Notes: generated from the letters alone by a model not told the origin. A stretch of 64,000 nucleotides of DNA from Campylobacter concisus (GCF_003048575.1 NZ_PIRZ01000008.1:23151-87150); one strand, 5' to 3'; shown: positions 35,039 to 46,520, counted from the stretch's first letter. Numbers and translations are program-made.

Positions 35039-37482
35039 TGCGACAAATTTTTAAATTTATCATTGCTAGAAACAAGCTTATTATTGCTCTGATTTTAGCT
35101 TTAAGCGTAGTTTTTGGCTATCTTAGTACCAAGCTTAGCGTTGATGCGTCAGCTGAAACGCTACTACTTGAGCATGATCCTGACTTAAAAGCTTATAGAG
35201 AGATAGCTAAACGCTACGACTCACCTGGATTTTTAGTGGTCGCTTTTACTCCAAAAGATGATCTTTTTTCACCTAAAAATTTAGAACTTATCAAAAATTT
35301 AGGCGATGAACTAGCTAAAAACGATATGGTAAATAGCGTCATCTCTATAATAAATATTCCGCTTTTAAATAGTGTAAAAGGCGGGATTACTGGTATCTTA
35401 GATCATACTCCAACGCTGCAAGATAAAGATATAAATATTTCTAAAGCAAAGCTTGAGTTTACCAAAAGCCCGATTTACAGCGGAAATTTGATAAGCAAAG
35501 ATCTAAAAACCACAGCGATTGCTCTAAATTTAAAACAAGATGAGAAATTTAATGAGCTTGTAAATGAGAGAAATTTGCTTAGCCAAAAAGAGTCAAACGG
35601 CACTATCACACAAGCTGAGCGACTTAAGTTAGAGGCTCTTGCCTATGAGTTTAAAGCCTACCGAGATGAGCTTAGAAAGAGCGATCACGAAAACCTTGAG
35701 GCCATAAAAGCAACCATAGCTAAATTTAACGCAAATGATGAGCTATTTTTAGGCGGCGCAAATATGATCGCTGATGATATGATAGGCTTTATAAAGAGCG
35801 ATCTTTTAGTCTATGGCTTAAGCGTACTTGCTCTTCTTAGCTTTAGTTTGTGGCTATTTTTCAGGCAGGTTAGATGGATAGTTTTGCCGATGTTTATATG
35901 TGCCGTAAGTGCCATTTTTACGACCGGAATTTTTGGTATATTTGACTGGGAAGTGACGGTCATTAGCTCAAACTACATCGCACTTCAGCTCATCATTACT
36001 ATTTCAACTGTGATTCATCTTGTCGTTAGTTACCGAGAATTTTACGCAAAGCATCCAAAATATAGCCAAAATCAGCTAATTTATCTAACGCTTCGTGATA
36101 AATTCTCTCCATCTTTTTGGGCGATATTTACCACGGTTATTGGCTTTAGCTCGCTTATGAGCGCTGACATAAAGCCAGTCATCATGCTTGGCATTATGAT
36201 GAGCACTGGCATTAGCGTTTCGCTTGTGCTTGCGTTTTTGCTATTTGGTGCAATAAATGTAAATTTAGAAAAATTAGCTCCCATTAGAACCTTTGAAAAT
36301 AGCTTTAAATTTACAAAATATTGCGCAAATTTAGCCTTAAACTCAAGAAAGATTATCTACGTAGTTTGTGTGCTAGTTGTCTGTTTTGGCGTTTATGGTA
36401 TCAGCAAGATAAAGGTTGAAAATAGCTTTATAGGCTACTTTAAAGAAAGCACAGAAATTCGCCAAGGAATGCAAGTTATTGATACCAAACTTGGCGGCAC
36501 GATACCAGTTGATGTGATAGTGAAATTTAAAGAGCAAAAACAAGATAAAAATACCGAGCAAGATGAGTTTGAAAATGAGTTTGAAAGCAATGCCAAGGAT
36601 GCGAAATACTGGTTTAATAGCTATCACACAAGGGTTGCTGAGAAGATTCATGATTATTTGAAAGAGCAAAAATTTGTCGGACATGTAAGCTCGCTAGCAA
36701 CCCTTATAAAAGCCATAAAAGAGCTAAATAACGGTGCGAGTGATGATTTTTTATTGGCTGCGATGTATGAGAAATTACCACAAAATTATAAAAATATCTT
36801 ATTAAGCCCTTATGTGAGCGTTGAAAATGACGAGCTTAGATTTAGCATAAGGATCGTTGATAGCGACTCTAAGCTTAGACGAAATTTATTTCTAAAAGAG
36901 CTTAGAGAAGGGCTTTTAGAGCTTACTAAAAATGACAATGTAAGCATAGAAGTTGCCGGCATGATGGTGCTTTATAACAATATGCTTCAAAATTTACTTA
37001 GCTCGCAAGTTGATACTTTTGGGCTAACTGTCGCTATACTTTTTGTCATATTTTGCTTTATTTTTAGAAGCATAAAACTAGCAACCATTGCGATAGTTTC
37101 AAATTTAATCCCACTTTGCACACTCTTTGGTGTGATGGGATTTTTTGGCATTCCGCTTGATGTGATGAGTATAACGATCGCAGCCATTAGTATAGGTATC
37201 GGCGTTGATGATATCATTCACTACATACACCGATTTAAAGAAGAAATGCTTACAAAAAGCGTTTTTGAGAGTATTAAAGCTGCTCATGCAAGCATCGGAT
37301 ATGCGATGTATTACACATCATTTACTATTTTTCTTGGTTTTAGCGTGATGATAACTAGTAACTTTATCCCAACTATATATTTTGGCTTACTAACCGATCT
37401 TGTTATGGTATTTATGCTTCTTGGTGCGCTAATCATCTTGCCAAGCCTAATAGCAAGCTTTGTAAAAAAGAGTGATGTTTAA
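35038..37482 (+). CDS. RND superfamily (MMPL-type) lipid exporter
   Basis: The 814-residue inner-membrane protein has the RND layout in two halves: one helix, a large periplasmic domain (residues about 35-255), then a five-helix block, repeated from about residue 430. The sterol-sensing-like stretch LQLIITISTVIHLVVSYREF is near 320, and the second half has AAISIGIGVDDIIHYIHRFK near 720, with Asp residues of the proton relay. It resembles HpnN, which exports hopanoids in other bacteria. Co-translation with mlaC suggests that it replaces the MlaFEDB ABC complex as the inner-membrane partner. Confidence 0.85.
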   Translation: MRQIFKFIIARNKLIIALILALSVVFGYLSTKLSVDASAETLLLEHDPDLKAYREIAKRYDSPGFLVVAFTPKDDLFSPKNLELIKNLGDELAKNDMVNSVISIINIPLLNSVKGGITGILDHTPTLQDKDINISKAKLEFTKSPIYSGNLISKDLKTTAIALNLKQDEKFNELVNERNLLSQKESNGTITQAERLKLEALAYEFKAYRDELRKSDHENLEAIKATIAKFNANDELFLGGANMIADDMIGFIKSDLLVYGLSVLALLSFSLWLFFRQVRWIVLPMFICAVSAIFTTGIFGIFDWEVTVISSNYIALQLIITISTVIHLVVSYREFYAKHPKYSQNQLIYLTLRDKFSPSFWAIFTTVIGFSSLMSADIKPVIMLGIMMSTGISVSLVLAFLLFGAINVNLEKLAPIRTFENSFKFTKYCANLALNSRKIIYVVCVLVVCFGVYGISKIKVENSFIGYFKESTEIRQGMQVIDTKLGGTIPVDVIVKFKEQKQDKNTEQDEFENEFESNAKDAKYWFNSYHTRVAEKIHDYLKEQKFVGHVSSLATLIKAIKELNNGASDDFLLAAMYEKLPQNYKNILLSPYVSVENDELRFSIRIVDSDSKLRRNLFLKELREGLLELTKNDNVSIEVAGMMVLYNNMLQNLLSSQVDTFGLTVAILFVIFCFIFRSIKLATIAIVSNLIPLCTLFGVMGFFGIPLDVMSITIAAISIGIGVDDIIHYIHRFKEEMLTKSVFESIKAAHASIGYAMYYTSFTIFLGFSVMITSNFIPTIYFGLLTDLVMVFMLLGALIILPSLIASFVKKSDV

Positions 37483-37489
37483 GCTAAAT

Positions 37490-38065
37490 TTATTTGATAA
37501 CTTTGATGAACGAGTAGACATCGACCACACCGTCAATGTGCTTAGCATACCAAATAGCATGTTTTTCTTGCTCAATGCTATCAACTACGCCGCTAAATAC
37601 AACATCACAGCCAACTATGCTAACACGCACATTTGTGCCCTCAACTATACTATCTTTAAAAAGATTTTGCTTTAAGTTTGCAAGAATTTTTAGACTATCG
37701 CATGGATACTCTGGCTTTTTGATACGAAGATAGGTATAAATTTTCCGCACTCCATCTGTGCTTTTGGCTAATTCTACTAGCTTATCTTCAAGCTCTTTAC
37801 TATCAACGAGTCCGATAAGATAAGTATCTCCGTAAAAAACCTCTATCTCGATATCAATATTACTAAGACCTTTTGAAAATAAAATTTTGCTTTGTAATTT
37901 GCTTTGTATAAATTTATCTCTTGTGATCGAGTAAATACCACGTTTATCGCGTGAAATAGAGTACGCATCATAGACATTTAGCGGTGCAGTTGCTGGAGAA
38001 AGAACCGAAGAGCAAGAGCAAAAAAATAGAGCCAAAAATGCAAAAACGCTAAATTTTAAAATCAG
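37490..38065 (-). CDS. BON-domain lipoprotein, non-canonical start
   Basis: The protein carries two BON domains (about residues 55-115 and 125-190; IEVFYGDTYLIGLVDSKELE and RVSIVGCDVVFSGVVDSIEQ), which bind membranes or envelope ligands. From the TTG at 38035 the signal peptide would be only four residues before the lipobox. Extending in frame to the CTG at 38065, which lies behind AAAGGA, gives LILKFSVFAFLALFFCSC, a full lipoprotein signal. An ATG changed to CTG, or CTG initiation, is the best reading. It converges with the RND gene. Confidence 0.75.
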   Translation of the reverse strand: MILKFSVFAFLALFFCSCSSVLSPATAPLNVYDAYSISRDKRGIYSITRDKFIQSKLQSKILFSKGLSNIDIEIEVFYGDTYLIGLVDSKELEDKLVELAKSTDGVRKIYTYLRIKKPEYPCDSLKILANLKQNLFKDSIVEGTNVRVSIVGCDVVFSGVVDSIEQEKHAIWYAKHIDGVVDVYSFIKVIK

Positions 38066-38125
38066 AAATCCTTTTGTAATTTCAAAAAGTTTATAGAAAA
38101 TGGGCTAAAATTTATCTAAATCTGC

Positions 38126-38131
38126 TAAAAT
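38126..38131 (+). promoter_or_regulatory. -10 box of selC
   Basis: TAAAAT in TGCTAAAATAACGCG lies nine bases before the start of selC, as expected for a tRNA promoter. Confidence 0.5.
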
Positions 38132-38140
38132 AACGCGCAC

Positions 38141-38238
38141 GGAGGATAAAGTAATCTGGTGATGCTCACGGGCTTCAAACCCGATGACTGGGCGGTTGAC
38201 CGTCTGGTGGGGAGTTCGATTCTCTCATCCTCTCGCCA
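38141..38238 (+). tRNA. selC: Selenocysteine tRNA (anticodon TCA)
   Basis: The gene has the enlarged shape of tRNA-Sec: GGAGGAT acceptor strand paired with ATCCTCT, an extended D region, the anticodon stem ACGGGCT/AACCCGA around TCA at 38175-38177, a long variable arm (GACTGGGCGGTTGACCGTCTGG), the T-loop GTTCGATTC and encoded CCA at 38236-38238. It inserts selenocysteine at UGA codons, for example in formate dehydrogenase. It is placed between the BON gene and the stop of a modB-like gene on the other strand. No integration scar is seen at its 3' end. Confidence 0.93.
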
Positions 38239-38244
38239 CTCACT

Positions 38245-38904
38245 TTAAATTTTACTTTTATCAAGCAAATTTATAATCCCAAACAAAATAAAACTTAATA
38301 CAACCAAAACAAGACTTAAAATCAGCGCTTCATCGCTTTTGCCATCGTATACGGCATTATAAATGGCAAGCGAGATAGTGTCGGTCTTTCCTATTATATT
38401 TCCGCTAAGTATGAGTGTTATGCCAACCTCGCCAAGCCCACGCGAGATCGCTAAGATAAAAGCCGTCGCTACACTTTTTGCAACACATGGAAAGAGCACG
38501 AAAATAGCTGTTTGAAATTTATCTTTTCCAAGGCTATATGCTGCTTCACTTAGGCTTTTTGAAAGTGAACCAAGAGCAGAAGCGACAGGCTTTACAAATA
38601 GTGGCAACGAAGCTATAAAAGCAGCTAAAACAAGAGCCTTAAAACTAAAAATAATTTCTAAATTTAAAGCCTTGCCGACGATACCATTTTTACCAAGCAA
38701 ATAAAGTAGTAAAAATCCAGTCGCAATGGGCGGAAAGACGAGAGGAAAAGTTACGATCATCTCTAAAATAGCTTTAAATTTGGCCTTACCAAAAGCTAAA
38801 TAATAAGCCAAAGCCAGCCCAAAAATGATAAGCAAAGCCCCTTGGCACAAAACGACCTTTACACTTAAAAATAGCGGATCAAAAAGCCAAGAGAGCTCTT
38901 GCAA
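38245..38904 (-). CDS. ModB-like ABC permease (second set)
   Basis: The 219-residue protein has five to six helices and the ModB-type motif SLGKDKFQTAIFVLFPCVAK near residue 142, plus TFPLVFPPIATGFLLL near 51. It resembles ModB of the first mod operon in length and layout. The gene follows the binding-protein gene at eight bases. No ATPase gene follows: selC lies six bases beyond the stop on the other strand. The substrate, molybdate, tungstate or another oxyanion, is uncertain. Confidence 0.82.
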   Translation of the reverse strand: MQELSWLFDPLFLSVKVVLCQGALLIIFGLALAYYLAFGKAKFKAILEMIVTFPLVFPPIATGFLLLYLLGKNGIVGKALNLEIIFSFKALVLAAFIASLPLFVKPVASALGSLSKSLSEAAYSLGKDKFQTAIFVLFPCVAKSVATAFILAISRGLGEVGITLILSGNIIGKTDTISLAIYNAVYDGKSDEALILSLVLVVLSFILFGIINLLDKSKI

Positions 38905-38912
38905 GCTTAGCC

Positions 38913-39611
38913 TTATCTTATGCCAAATTTATTGTAAATTTCTTTTGATCTCTCGCTTTTTAGCTCATTTAAGAATTTCTCACAATCAGCCTTTTTATCG
39001 CATCCTTCAAGCTTTGCAGCTACAATGTTTGCTGGAGCGTAAAGTGCTTTGTCTATCAAAATAAAACTGCCAAATTCGTCTTTGTGTGCATTTAGTTCAG
39101 TTTGGTTGATGAATCCAGCATCAACTTCGCCGTTTAATATATATGTAACGACCTGTTGCACGCCGGCAACCGCTAAAATTTTATCCTTTAGCTCGCCACT
39201 TAAATTTGCTTTTTGCATAAATTCATTCGCTCTTTTGCCATAAACTGTCTTTACAGCATCTGGCATAGCGATCTTAGAAAGCGCTTTTAGCTCTTCAACT
39301 TTTTCTATTTTCACACCATTTTTAGTAGCCAGCACCAAAGCACCTGAGCCTAAATTTACATACTCAGCGATCTTTAGATCAGACTTTTTCAAAAAGTCTT
39401 CATCGCCTACGATCACGTCAGTTTTGCCCTCTTTTGCCTGAGCCATTATAGCTGTGATGTTTGCAAAAGAAGTGTCGATATTTACGCCATCTTTTTTGAG
39501 ATTTTGCGCGACTGCCTCAACTATCTTTTTATATCCGCCACCAGCACTTACTAGCAAATTTTCATTGCCAAATGCAAAAATTGCGACCATTAAAAGCAAA
39601 ATTTTTTTCAT
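38913..39611 (-). CDS. ModA-like substrate-binding protein (second set)
   Basis: The 232-residue protein has a Sec signal (MKKILLLMVAIFAFG) and a periplasmic binding fold of the ModA class but with unusual ligand loops: LLVSAGGGYKKIVEAVAQNL replaces the ASLT-type start, followed by NITAIMAQAKEGKTDVIVGD near residue 53. GVQQVVTYILNGEVDAGFIN near 148 is family-typical. Two Cys (GCDKKADCEKF) near 208 may form a disulfide. A palindrome like a ModE operator lies 40-55 bases upstream. Confidence 0.82.
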   Translation of the reverse strand: MKKILLLMVAIFAFGNENLLVSAGGGYKKIVEAVAQNLKKDGVNIDTSFANITAIMAQAKEGKTDVIVGDEDFLKKSDLKIAEYVNLGSGALVLATKNGVKIEKVEELKALSKIAMPDAVKTVYGKRANEFMQKANLSGELKDKILAVAGVQQVVTYILNGEVDAGFINQTELNAHKDEFGSFILIDKALYAPANIVAAKLEGCDKKADCEKFLNELKSERSKEIYNKFGIR

Positions 39612-39649
39612 ACTTTTTCCTTTAAAAATAAGATTTTAGGATTTTATAA

Positions 39650-39667
39650 AATATACTCTTATATATT
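39650..39667. promoter_or_regulatory. Candidate ModE operator
   Basis: AATATA-CTCTTA-TATATT is a perfect six-base inverted repeat with a six-base spacer; its core ATATA-N6-TATAT matches the ModE consensus half-sites. It sits 39-56 bases before the ModA-like start at 39611, where a repressor could block transcription. Confidence 0.5.
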
Positions 39668-39710
39668 CTTAAAATATATTTTTACAATTTTAAACCTTTC
39701 GCCAAAATGG

Positions 39711-39716
39711 TATAAT
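39711..39716 (+). promoter_or_regulatory. -10 box of the nicotinate phosphoribosyltransferase gene
   Basis: TATAAT 25 bases before the ATG at 39742, followed by AAAGGACAG as ribosome site. Confidence 0.6.
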
Positions 39717-39741
39717 CTCGCCAAAAAACAAAAGGACAGAG

Positions 39742-40830
39742 ATGAACGAACTTGAGCTAAAGATGCAAGGCAAGATAGATAGGCTAACAGACAAGACCTT
39801 TAAGCTAGATCCAAGGATCGGCGAGGGCTACTTCACGGCGAAATATTTCCTAAAAGTAAATGAGATAATTAAGCAAAACCTGCCAGATCAGCACGTGACG
39901 ATGCAGTTTTTTCAAAGGCGTGATGATATCGTACTTTGCGGCATTGACGAGGTTTTAGCTATCATCAATAAATTTGTCAAAGACCCAAGCGAGCTTGAAA
40001 TTTACGCACTTGATGATGGCGATATCATAAACGCAAATGAGCCAGTTTTAAAGATAAGTGGCAAGTATGAAAATTTCGGATTTTTAGAAAATGTGATCGA
40101 TGCGACGCTTACTAGAAGAAGCTGCGTGGCGACAAACTCCAGAGATGTGATAAAAGCGGCAAATGGTAAGGTCGTCTTTAGCATGGCTGATAGACAAGAT
40201 GACATCTGCACGCAGCCAGGTGACGGCTACGCCTCATTTATTGGTGGTATAAAAAAGGTCGCCACAGACGCTCAGGGCGAGCTTACCGGGCTAAAAGGTG
40301 GTGGCACCATGCCTCATGCACTCATTCAAATGTGCGGTGGAGATATAGTAAAAGCCTCAGAAATTTATGCTAAGACCTTTGAAAATGAGAAGATCACGGC
40401 ATTGGTTGATTATAACAACGATGTGATCACAGACGCATTAAGGGCTGCAAATGCCTTAAAAGAGAGGCTTGGCGCGGTTAGAGTCGATACTAGTAAAAAT
40501 TTGATTGATAAGTATTTTGAAGGCAAAGATACGAGTAAATTTGACCCGCACGGTGTTTGCAAGGAGCTTATATTTGCTCTAAGAGAGGCGCTTGATAAAG
40601 CTGGCTTTAAATACGTTAAAATCGTAGTTAGCTCAGGTTTTAGCCCTAAAATTATAAAAGAATTTGAAGCTTATAACACGCCGGTTGATACTTATGGCGT
40701 TGGAAGTTATCTTGTTAAAAATGACATTTGTGGCTTTACAGGCGATCTAGTCGAGCTAAACGGTAAAGATGAGGCTAAATTTGGTAGGAAAAATTTTGCT
40801 TCAGACAGGCTAAAGAGAGTGAAATTTTAA
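39742..40830 (+). CDS. Nicotinate phosphoribosyltransferase
   Basis: The 362-residue protein converts nicotinate and PRPP to nicotinate mononucleotide for NAD salvage. It has QFFQRRDDIVLCGIDEVLAI near residue 53, TRRSCVATNSRDVIKAANGK near 122, GLKGGGTMPHALIQMCGGD near 183 (phosphoribosyl binding), and VDTYGVGSYLVKNDICGFTG near 325, the end-motif of this family. It is shorter than the classic PncB and belongs to the archaeal/epsilon-type branch. It is followed after eight bases by a lipoprotein gene. Confidence 0.88.
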   Translation: MNELELKMQGKIDRLTDKTFKLDPRIGEGYFTAKYFLKVNEIIKQNLPDQHVTMQFFQRRDDIVLCGIDEVLAIINKFVKDPSELEIYALDDGDIINANEPVLKISGKYENFGFLENVIDATLTRRSCVATNSRDVIKAANGKVVFSMADRQDDICTQPGDGYASFIGGIKKVATDAQGELTGLKGGGTMPHALIQMCGGDIVKASEIYAKTFENEKITALVDYNNDVITDALRAANALKERLGAVRVDTSKNLIDKYFEGKDTSKFDPHGVCKELIFALREALDKAGFKYVKIVVSSGFSPKIIKEFEAYNTPVDTYGVGSYLVKNDICGFTGDLVELNGKDEAKFGRKNFASDRLKRVKF

Positions 40831-40838
40831 TAGAAAAG

Positions 40839-41336
40839 ATGAAATTTATAAAAATTTTAATGTTTTTGTCGCTTTTGTTAACTGCTTGCACCGCCGCAAA
40901 CTATGCTAACGCTTTTGAAAAGGTTGGCATCCTTGAAGACGGAGTTTATCTCTTTAGCCAAAATGGCATAGGGGTCAAAAAAGACCTGCTTGTAAAGGTG
41001 ATCTCGGTGCAAAACGTAGAAATTCCTCACAAAAAGATCATCTCGATGCTAAATATCCCTAAAAAATCTAAAATCAATGACTTTAAAACAAACGATGCTG
41101 GCGTAATAGTGTGGCCATTTTACGAGTTTGAGGGCAAATTTTTAACGACAATAATCGTTGAAAATATAAAAAAAGAAGATAGCGATAAAAAACTGCTTAA
41201 GATGCTTGAACTTAAGCATCCGTTTTACTCGACGATCCTAGCACGAAGAAAGGGCGCTAAAGACGCCATAGACGTGAAATACGTGCTAAATTTCAAAGAG
41301 GCAAAGCTGGTAAAATCGTTTCAAAACCGCCCTTAA
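40839..41336 (+). CDS. Small lipoprotein of unknown function
   Basis: The 165-residue protein has a lipoprotein signal (FLSLLLTAC, Cys17 lipidated). The mature domain is basic and beta-rich (VKVISVQNVEIPHKKIISML, KFLTTIIVENIKKEDSDKKL) and ends with a lysine-rich helix. No family was recognised. It lies between the nicotinate gene and mqnD, co-directional with both. Confidence 0.65.
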   Translation: MKFIKILMFLSLLLTACTAANYANAFEKVGILEDGVYLFSQNGIGVKKDLLVKVISVQNVEIPHKKIISMLNIPKKSKINDFKTNDAGVIVWPFYEFEGKFLTTIIVENIKKEDSDKKLLKMLELKHPFYSTILARRKGAKDAIDVKYVLNFKEAKLVKSFQNRP

Positions 41337-41391
41337 AACTTTATTTTAAATAAATTTCATTAAAATGGCGTAATCAAAAAAAGGATCGTCT

Positions 41392-42264
41392 TTGCAAAAT
41401 TTCAAGAACATAAACGTCGCTCACTCGCCTGATGCTGACGATATTTTCATGTATGCCGCGGTCAAATTTGGCTGGGTTAGCAGTAAAAATTTAGCCTTCA
41501 CATCAAAAGCGCTTGATATAGAAACGCTAAACGAGGAGGCGCTAAAAGGCACTTACGAGGCAACAGCAATCAGCTTTGCACTCTATCCAAAAATTTGCGA
41601 TGAATTTGCACTTTTACGCTGCGCGGTGAGCTTTGGCAAAGGCTATGGCCCAAAGCTTATCAAGCTAAAAGATAAACAGCTAAAGCGAAATTTTAAGGTC
41701 GCACTATCTGGCAAAAACACGACAAATGCTCTGCTCTTTCGCATAGCTTACCCAGAGGCGAGGATCGTTTACAAAAACTTCTTAGAGATCGAAAATGCCG
41801 TGCTTAGCGGCGAGGTCGATGCTGGCGTGCTCATACATGAAAGCATCTTAAATTTCTCAGGCGAGCTCTGCGTAGAGCGTGAAATTTGGGACATCTGGAG
41901 TGAACTAAACGGCGAAAATTTACCGCTTCCACTTGGCGGTATGGCACTTAGACGAAGCCTACCAATAACTGATGCGATCGAGTGCGAGAGAGTGCTTAGC
42001 GAGGCCGTTAGGATCGCCACTTCGCACAAGCCATTTTTGTCTCACATGCTAATGGAGCGAAACCTCATCAGAGTTGGCAAAGATGAGCTAAAAACATATC
42101 TAAATTTATATGCAAATGACGAGTCTATAAGCATGAACGAAACTCAGCTAAAAGCACTAAATAAGCTCTATCAAATAGGCTACGATAAAGGTTTTTTTGA
42201 AAAGCCAATCGACGTAAACGACTATCTTATACCTACTGAATACAACGAAGTAAGGTTTAGCTGA
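41392..42264 (+). CDS. mqnD: 1,4-dihydroxy-6-naphthoate synthase-like protein MqnD
   Basis: MqnD acts late in the futalosine route of menaquinone synthesis, cleaving cyclic dehypoxanthine futalosine to dihydroxynaphthoate. The 290-residue protein has the family start VAHSPDADDIFMYAAVKFGW, LNEEALKGTYEATAISFALY near 46, LLRCAVSFGKGYGPKLIKL near 73 and the catalytic-side segment LSGEVDAGVLIHESILNF near 136. Translation starts at TTG (41392) with AAGGAT upstream. Its stop shares bases with the fliQ start. Confidence 0.85.
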   Translation: MQNFKNINVAHSPDADDIFMYAAVKFGWVSSKNLAFTSKALDIETLNEEALKGTYEATAISFALYPKICDEFALLRCAVSFGKGYGPKLIKLKDKQLKRNFKVALSGKNTTNALLFRIAYPEARIVYKNFLEIENAVLSGEVDAGVLIHESILNFSGELCVEREIWDIWSELNGENLPLPLGGMALRRSLPITDAIECERVLSEAVRIATSHKPFLSHMLMERNLIRVGKDELKTYLNLYANDESISMNETQLKALNKLYQIGYDKGFFEKPIDVNDYLIPTEYNEVRFS

Positions 42265-42530
42265 TGCAAAGTACGCTTGTCTCGCTTGGAGTTGAAACCT
42301 TTAAGATCGCCCTTTACATCAGCCTTCCGATGCTACTAAGTGGCCTAATAGCCGGTCTTATCATCTCCATTTTTCAAGCGACCACACAGATAAACGAAAC
42401 TACGCTAAGCTTCGTGCCAAAGATCTTGCTAGTCGTCGTTGTCATCATATTTTTGATGCCTTGGATGATCTCGATGATGGTTGAGTTTACTACTCGGATG
42501 TTTGATTTTATACCGGAATTTATCCAGTGA
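42264..42530 (+). CDS. fliQ: Flagellar export apparatus protein FliQ
   Basis: The 88-residue protein has two transmembrane helices joined by a short loop, with PMLLSGLIAGLIISIFQATT near residue 19 and INETTLSFVPKILLVV near 43, the FliQ signature. FliQ is part of the FliPQR core of the flagellar type III export gate. Its ATG overlaps the mqnD stop and its end overlaps murB, so the gene lies in a mixed housekeeping operon rather than a flagellar one. Confidence 0.94.
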   Translation: MQSTLVSLGVETFKIALYISLPMLLSGLIAGLIISIFQATTQINETTLSFVPKILLVVVVIIFLMPWMISMMVEFTTRMFDFIPEFIQ

Positions 42531-43324
42531 CGAGGCTTGTTGATTTTTCTAAATTTACCTCAGTTAGGATAGGTGGCGTGCATGAAATTTTCGAGGTTGA
42601 TAGCCTTGAAGATCTAAGCTCGCCTCACTTTTTAGGCTCTGTGATGATAGGCGGGGGCAACAACCTTCTTATCTCGCCAAATCCCCCAAAAATGGCGATA
42701 CTTGGCAAGAGCTTTGACTATATAAATTTAGAAATTTGTGATGAAAAAATTTGCCTTGAGATAGGTGCTGCGACGAAATCTGCCAAAATTTATAACTTCT
42801 GCAAGCAAAATAACATCGCTCACCTTGAGTTTTTAAAAAATATCCCAGGCACGCTTGGCGGACTTATAAAAATGAACGCTGGGCTGCTTAAATTTAGCAT
42901 AAGCGACAACCTCACGCATGTGCGTCTGGCTCGTGGCTGGGTGAGCAAGGATGAGATAAACTTTAGCTACCGCCACAGCGGCATAGATGAGGCCATTTTG
43001 GGGGCTAAATTTAAGCTTCAAAGTGGCTTTGACGTAAGCATTTCTGAAGCTATCAGCGCAAAAAGGGCAAATCAGCCAAAAGGAGCTAGCTTTGGTAGCT
43101 GCTTTGTAAATCCTGAGGGGCACTTTGCAGGGGCTTTGCTTGAGGCGGTCGGGCTAAAAGGATACGCTATTGGCGGAGCGAAATTTAGCGAAGAGCACGC
43201 AAATTTCTTGATAAATTTTAACCACGCAAGCTTTGAGGACGCCACTAGCCTTATAAATTTGGCAAAGACTAGAGTTTTAGAGAAATTTGGCGTAGAGCTT
43301 AAGACAGAAGTTTGCATTTTATAA
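42527..43324 (+). CDS. murB: UDP-N-acetylenolpyruvoylglucosamine reductase
   Basis: MurB reduces the enolpyruvyl group of UDP-GlcNAc to form UDP-MurNAc for peptidoglycan, using FAD and NADPH. The 265-residue protein has MIGGGNNLLISPNPP near residue 40, FLKNIPGTLGGLIKMNAG near 102, IDEAILGAKFKL near 148 and QPKGASFGSCFVNPEG near 184 with catalytic Ser; it is the short type II form seen in this group. It begins with GTG at 42527, overlapping the fliQ stop. Confidence 0.93.
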   Translation: MTRLVDFSKFTSVRIGGVHEIFEVDSLEDLSSPHFLGSVMIGGGNNLLISPNPPKMAILGKSFDYINLEICDEKICLEIGAATKSAKIYNFCKQNNIAHLEFLKNIPGTLGGLIKMNAGLLKFSISDNLTHVRLARGWVSKDEINFSYRHSGIDEAILGAKFKLQSGFDVSISEAISAKRANQPKGASFGSCFVNPEGHFAGALLEAVGLKGYAIGGAKFSEEHANFLINFNHASFEDATSLINLAKTRVLEKFGVELKTEVCIL

Positions 43325-43329
43325 GGATA

Positions 43330-43821
43330 ATGATGAGTGAGTTTTTAATAGAAGTTTTTACCCTTTCAGTTTTGTTTATAATTATTGGTCTTTACGCTGT
43401 TTATAGGGCTAAAAAGGCGCAAAGCGAGCATGAGAAAAATGTGGCTGATTACGATAAAAATCTGCTAAATTTTGCCAAAATTTTAGGCGTTCAAAATCAT
43501 ATAGACCTAGTTAAATTTGATGAAATTTTAGCCCAGGCCTTAAAAGAAAAACTAATTTTTAAATTTAATAAATCTACCTCACAAGAGGAATTTATCTCTT
43601 TTATAAAAGATGGAAATTTCAAAACCAAACCACAAATTTCACAAAATAGTATCGACGAAGCCTTTCTTACACTTTGCGCAAGCTCACTTGTAGAGCCACT
43701 AAAGCTTGCGATACTAAAAAACGAAGATCAATTTTATGGATTTTTGTTTGAAAAAGAGCATCTTTTTGCTCTTATTGATAGCGCTGCGCTGCTTGGCGAA
43801 AATATTATAATTTGCGAGTAA
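43330..43821 (+). CDS. Membrane-anchored protein of unknown function
   Basis: The protein has about 163 residues when started at the ATG at 43330 (AAGGA upstream); a second ATG follows directly. It has one N-terminal helix (TLSVLFIIIGLYAVYRAKKA) and a cytosolic part rich in charged residues and Phe. It lies between murB and recA as in C. jejuni, where the corresponding gene is also uncharacterised. No domain was recognised. Confidence 0.7.
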   Translation: MMSEFLIEVFTLSVLFIIIGLYAVYRAKKAQSEHEKNVADYDKNLLNFAKILGVQNHIDLVKFDEILAQALKEKLIFKFNKSTSQEEFISFIKDGNFKTKPQISQNSIDEAFLTLCASSLVEPLKLAILKNEDQFYGFLFEKEHLFALIDSAALLGENIIICE

Positions 43822-43883
43822 ATCAAGTAAAATTCATCTCTTTTTAGATAAAATCAAGCCAAATTTCAACTATAAGGTAAAAA

Positions 43884-46518
<2,635 letters not shown>

Positions 46519-46520
46519 GA

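Noticed and set aside
36373..36684. A 103-codon open frame opposite the RND exporter
   Set aside because: It is a mirror of a well-supported coding gene and has no ribosome site.
38141..38245. A genomic island inserted at selC
   Set aside because: selC has an intact 3' end, no integrase is adjacent, and no direct repeat of the 3' end was seen in the window.
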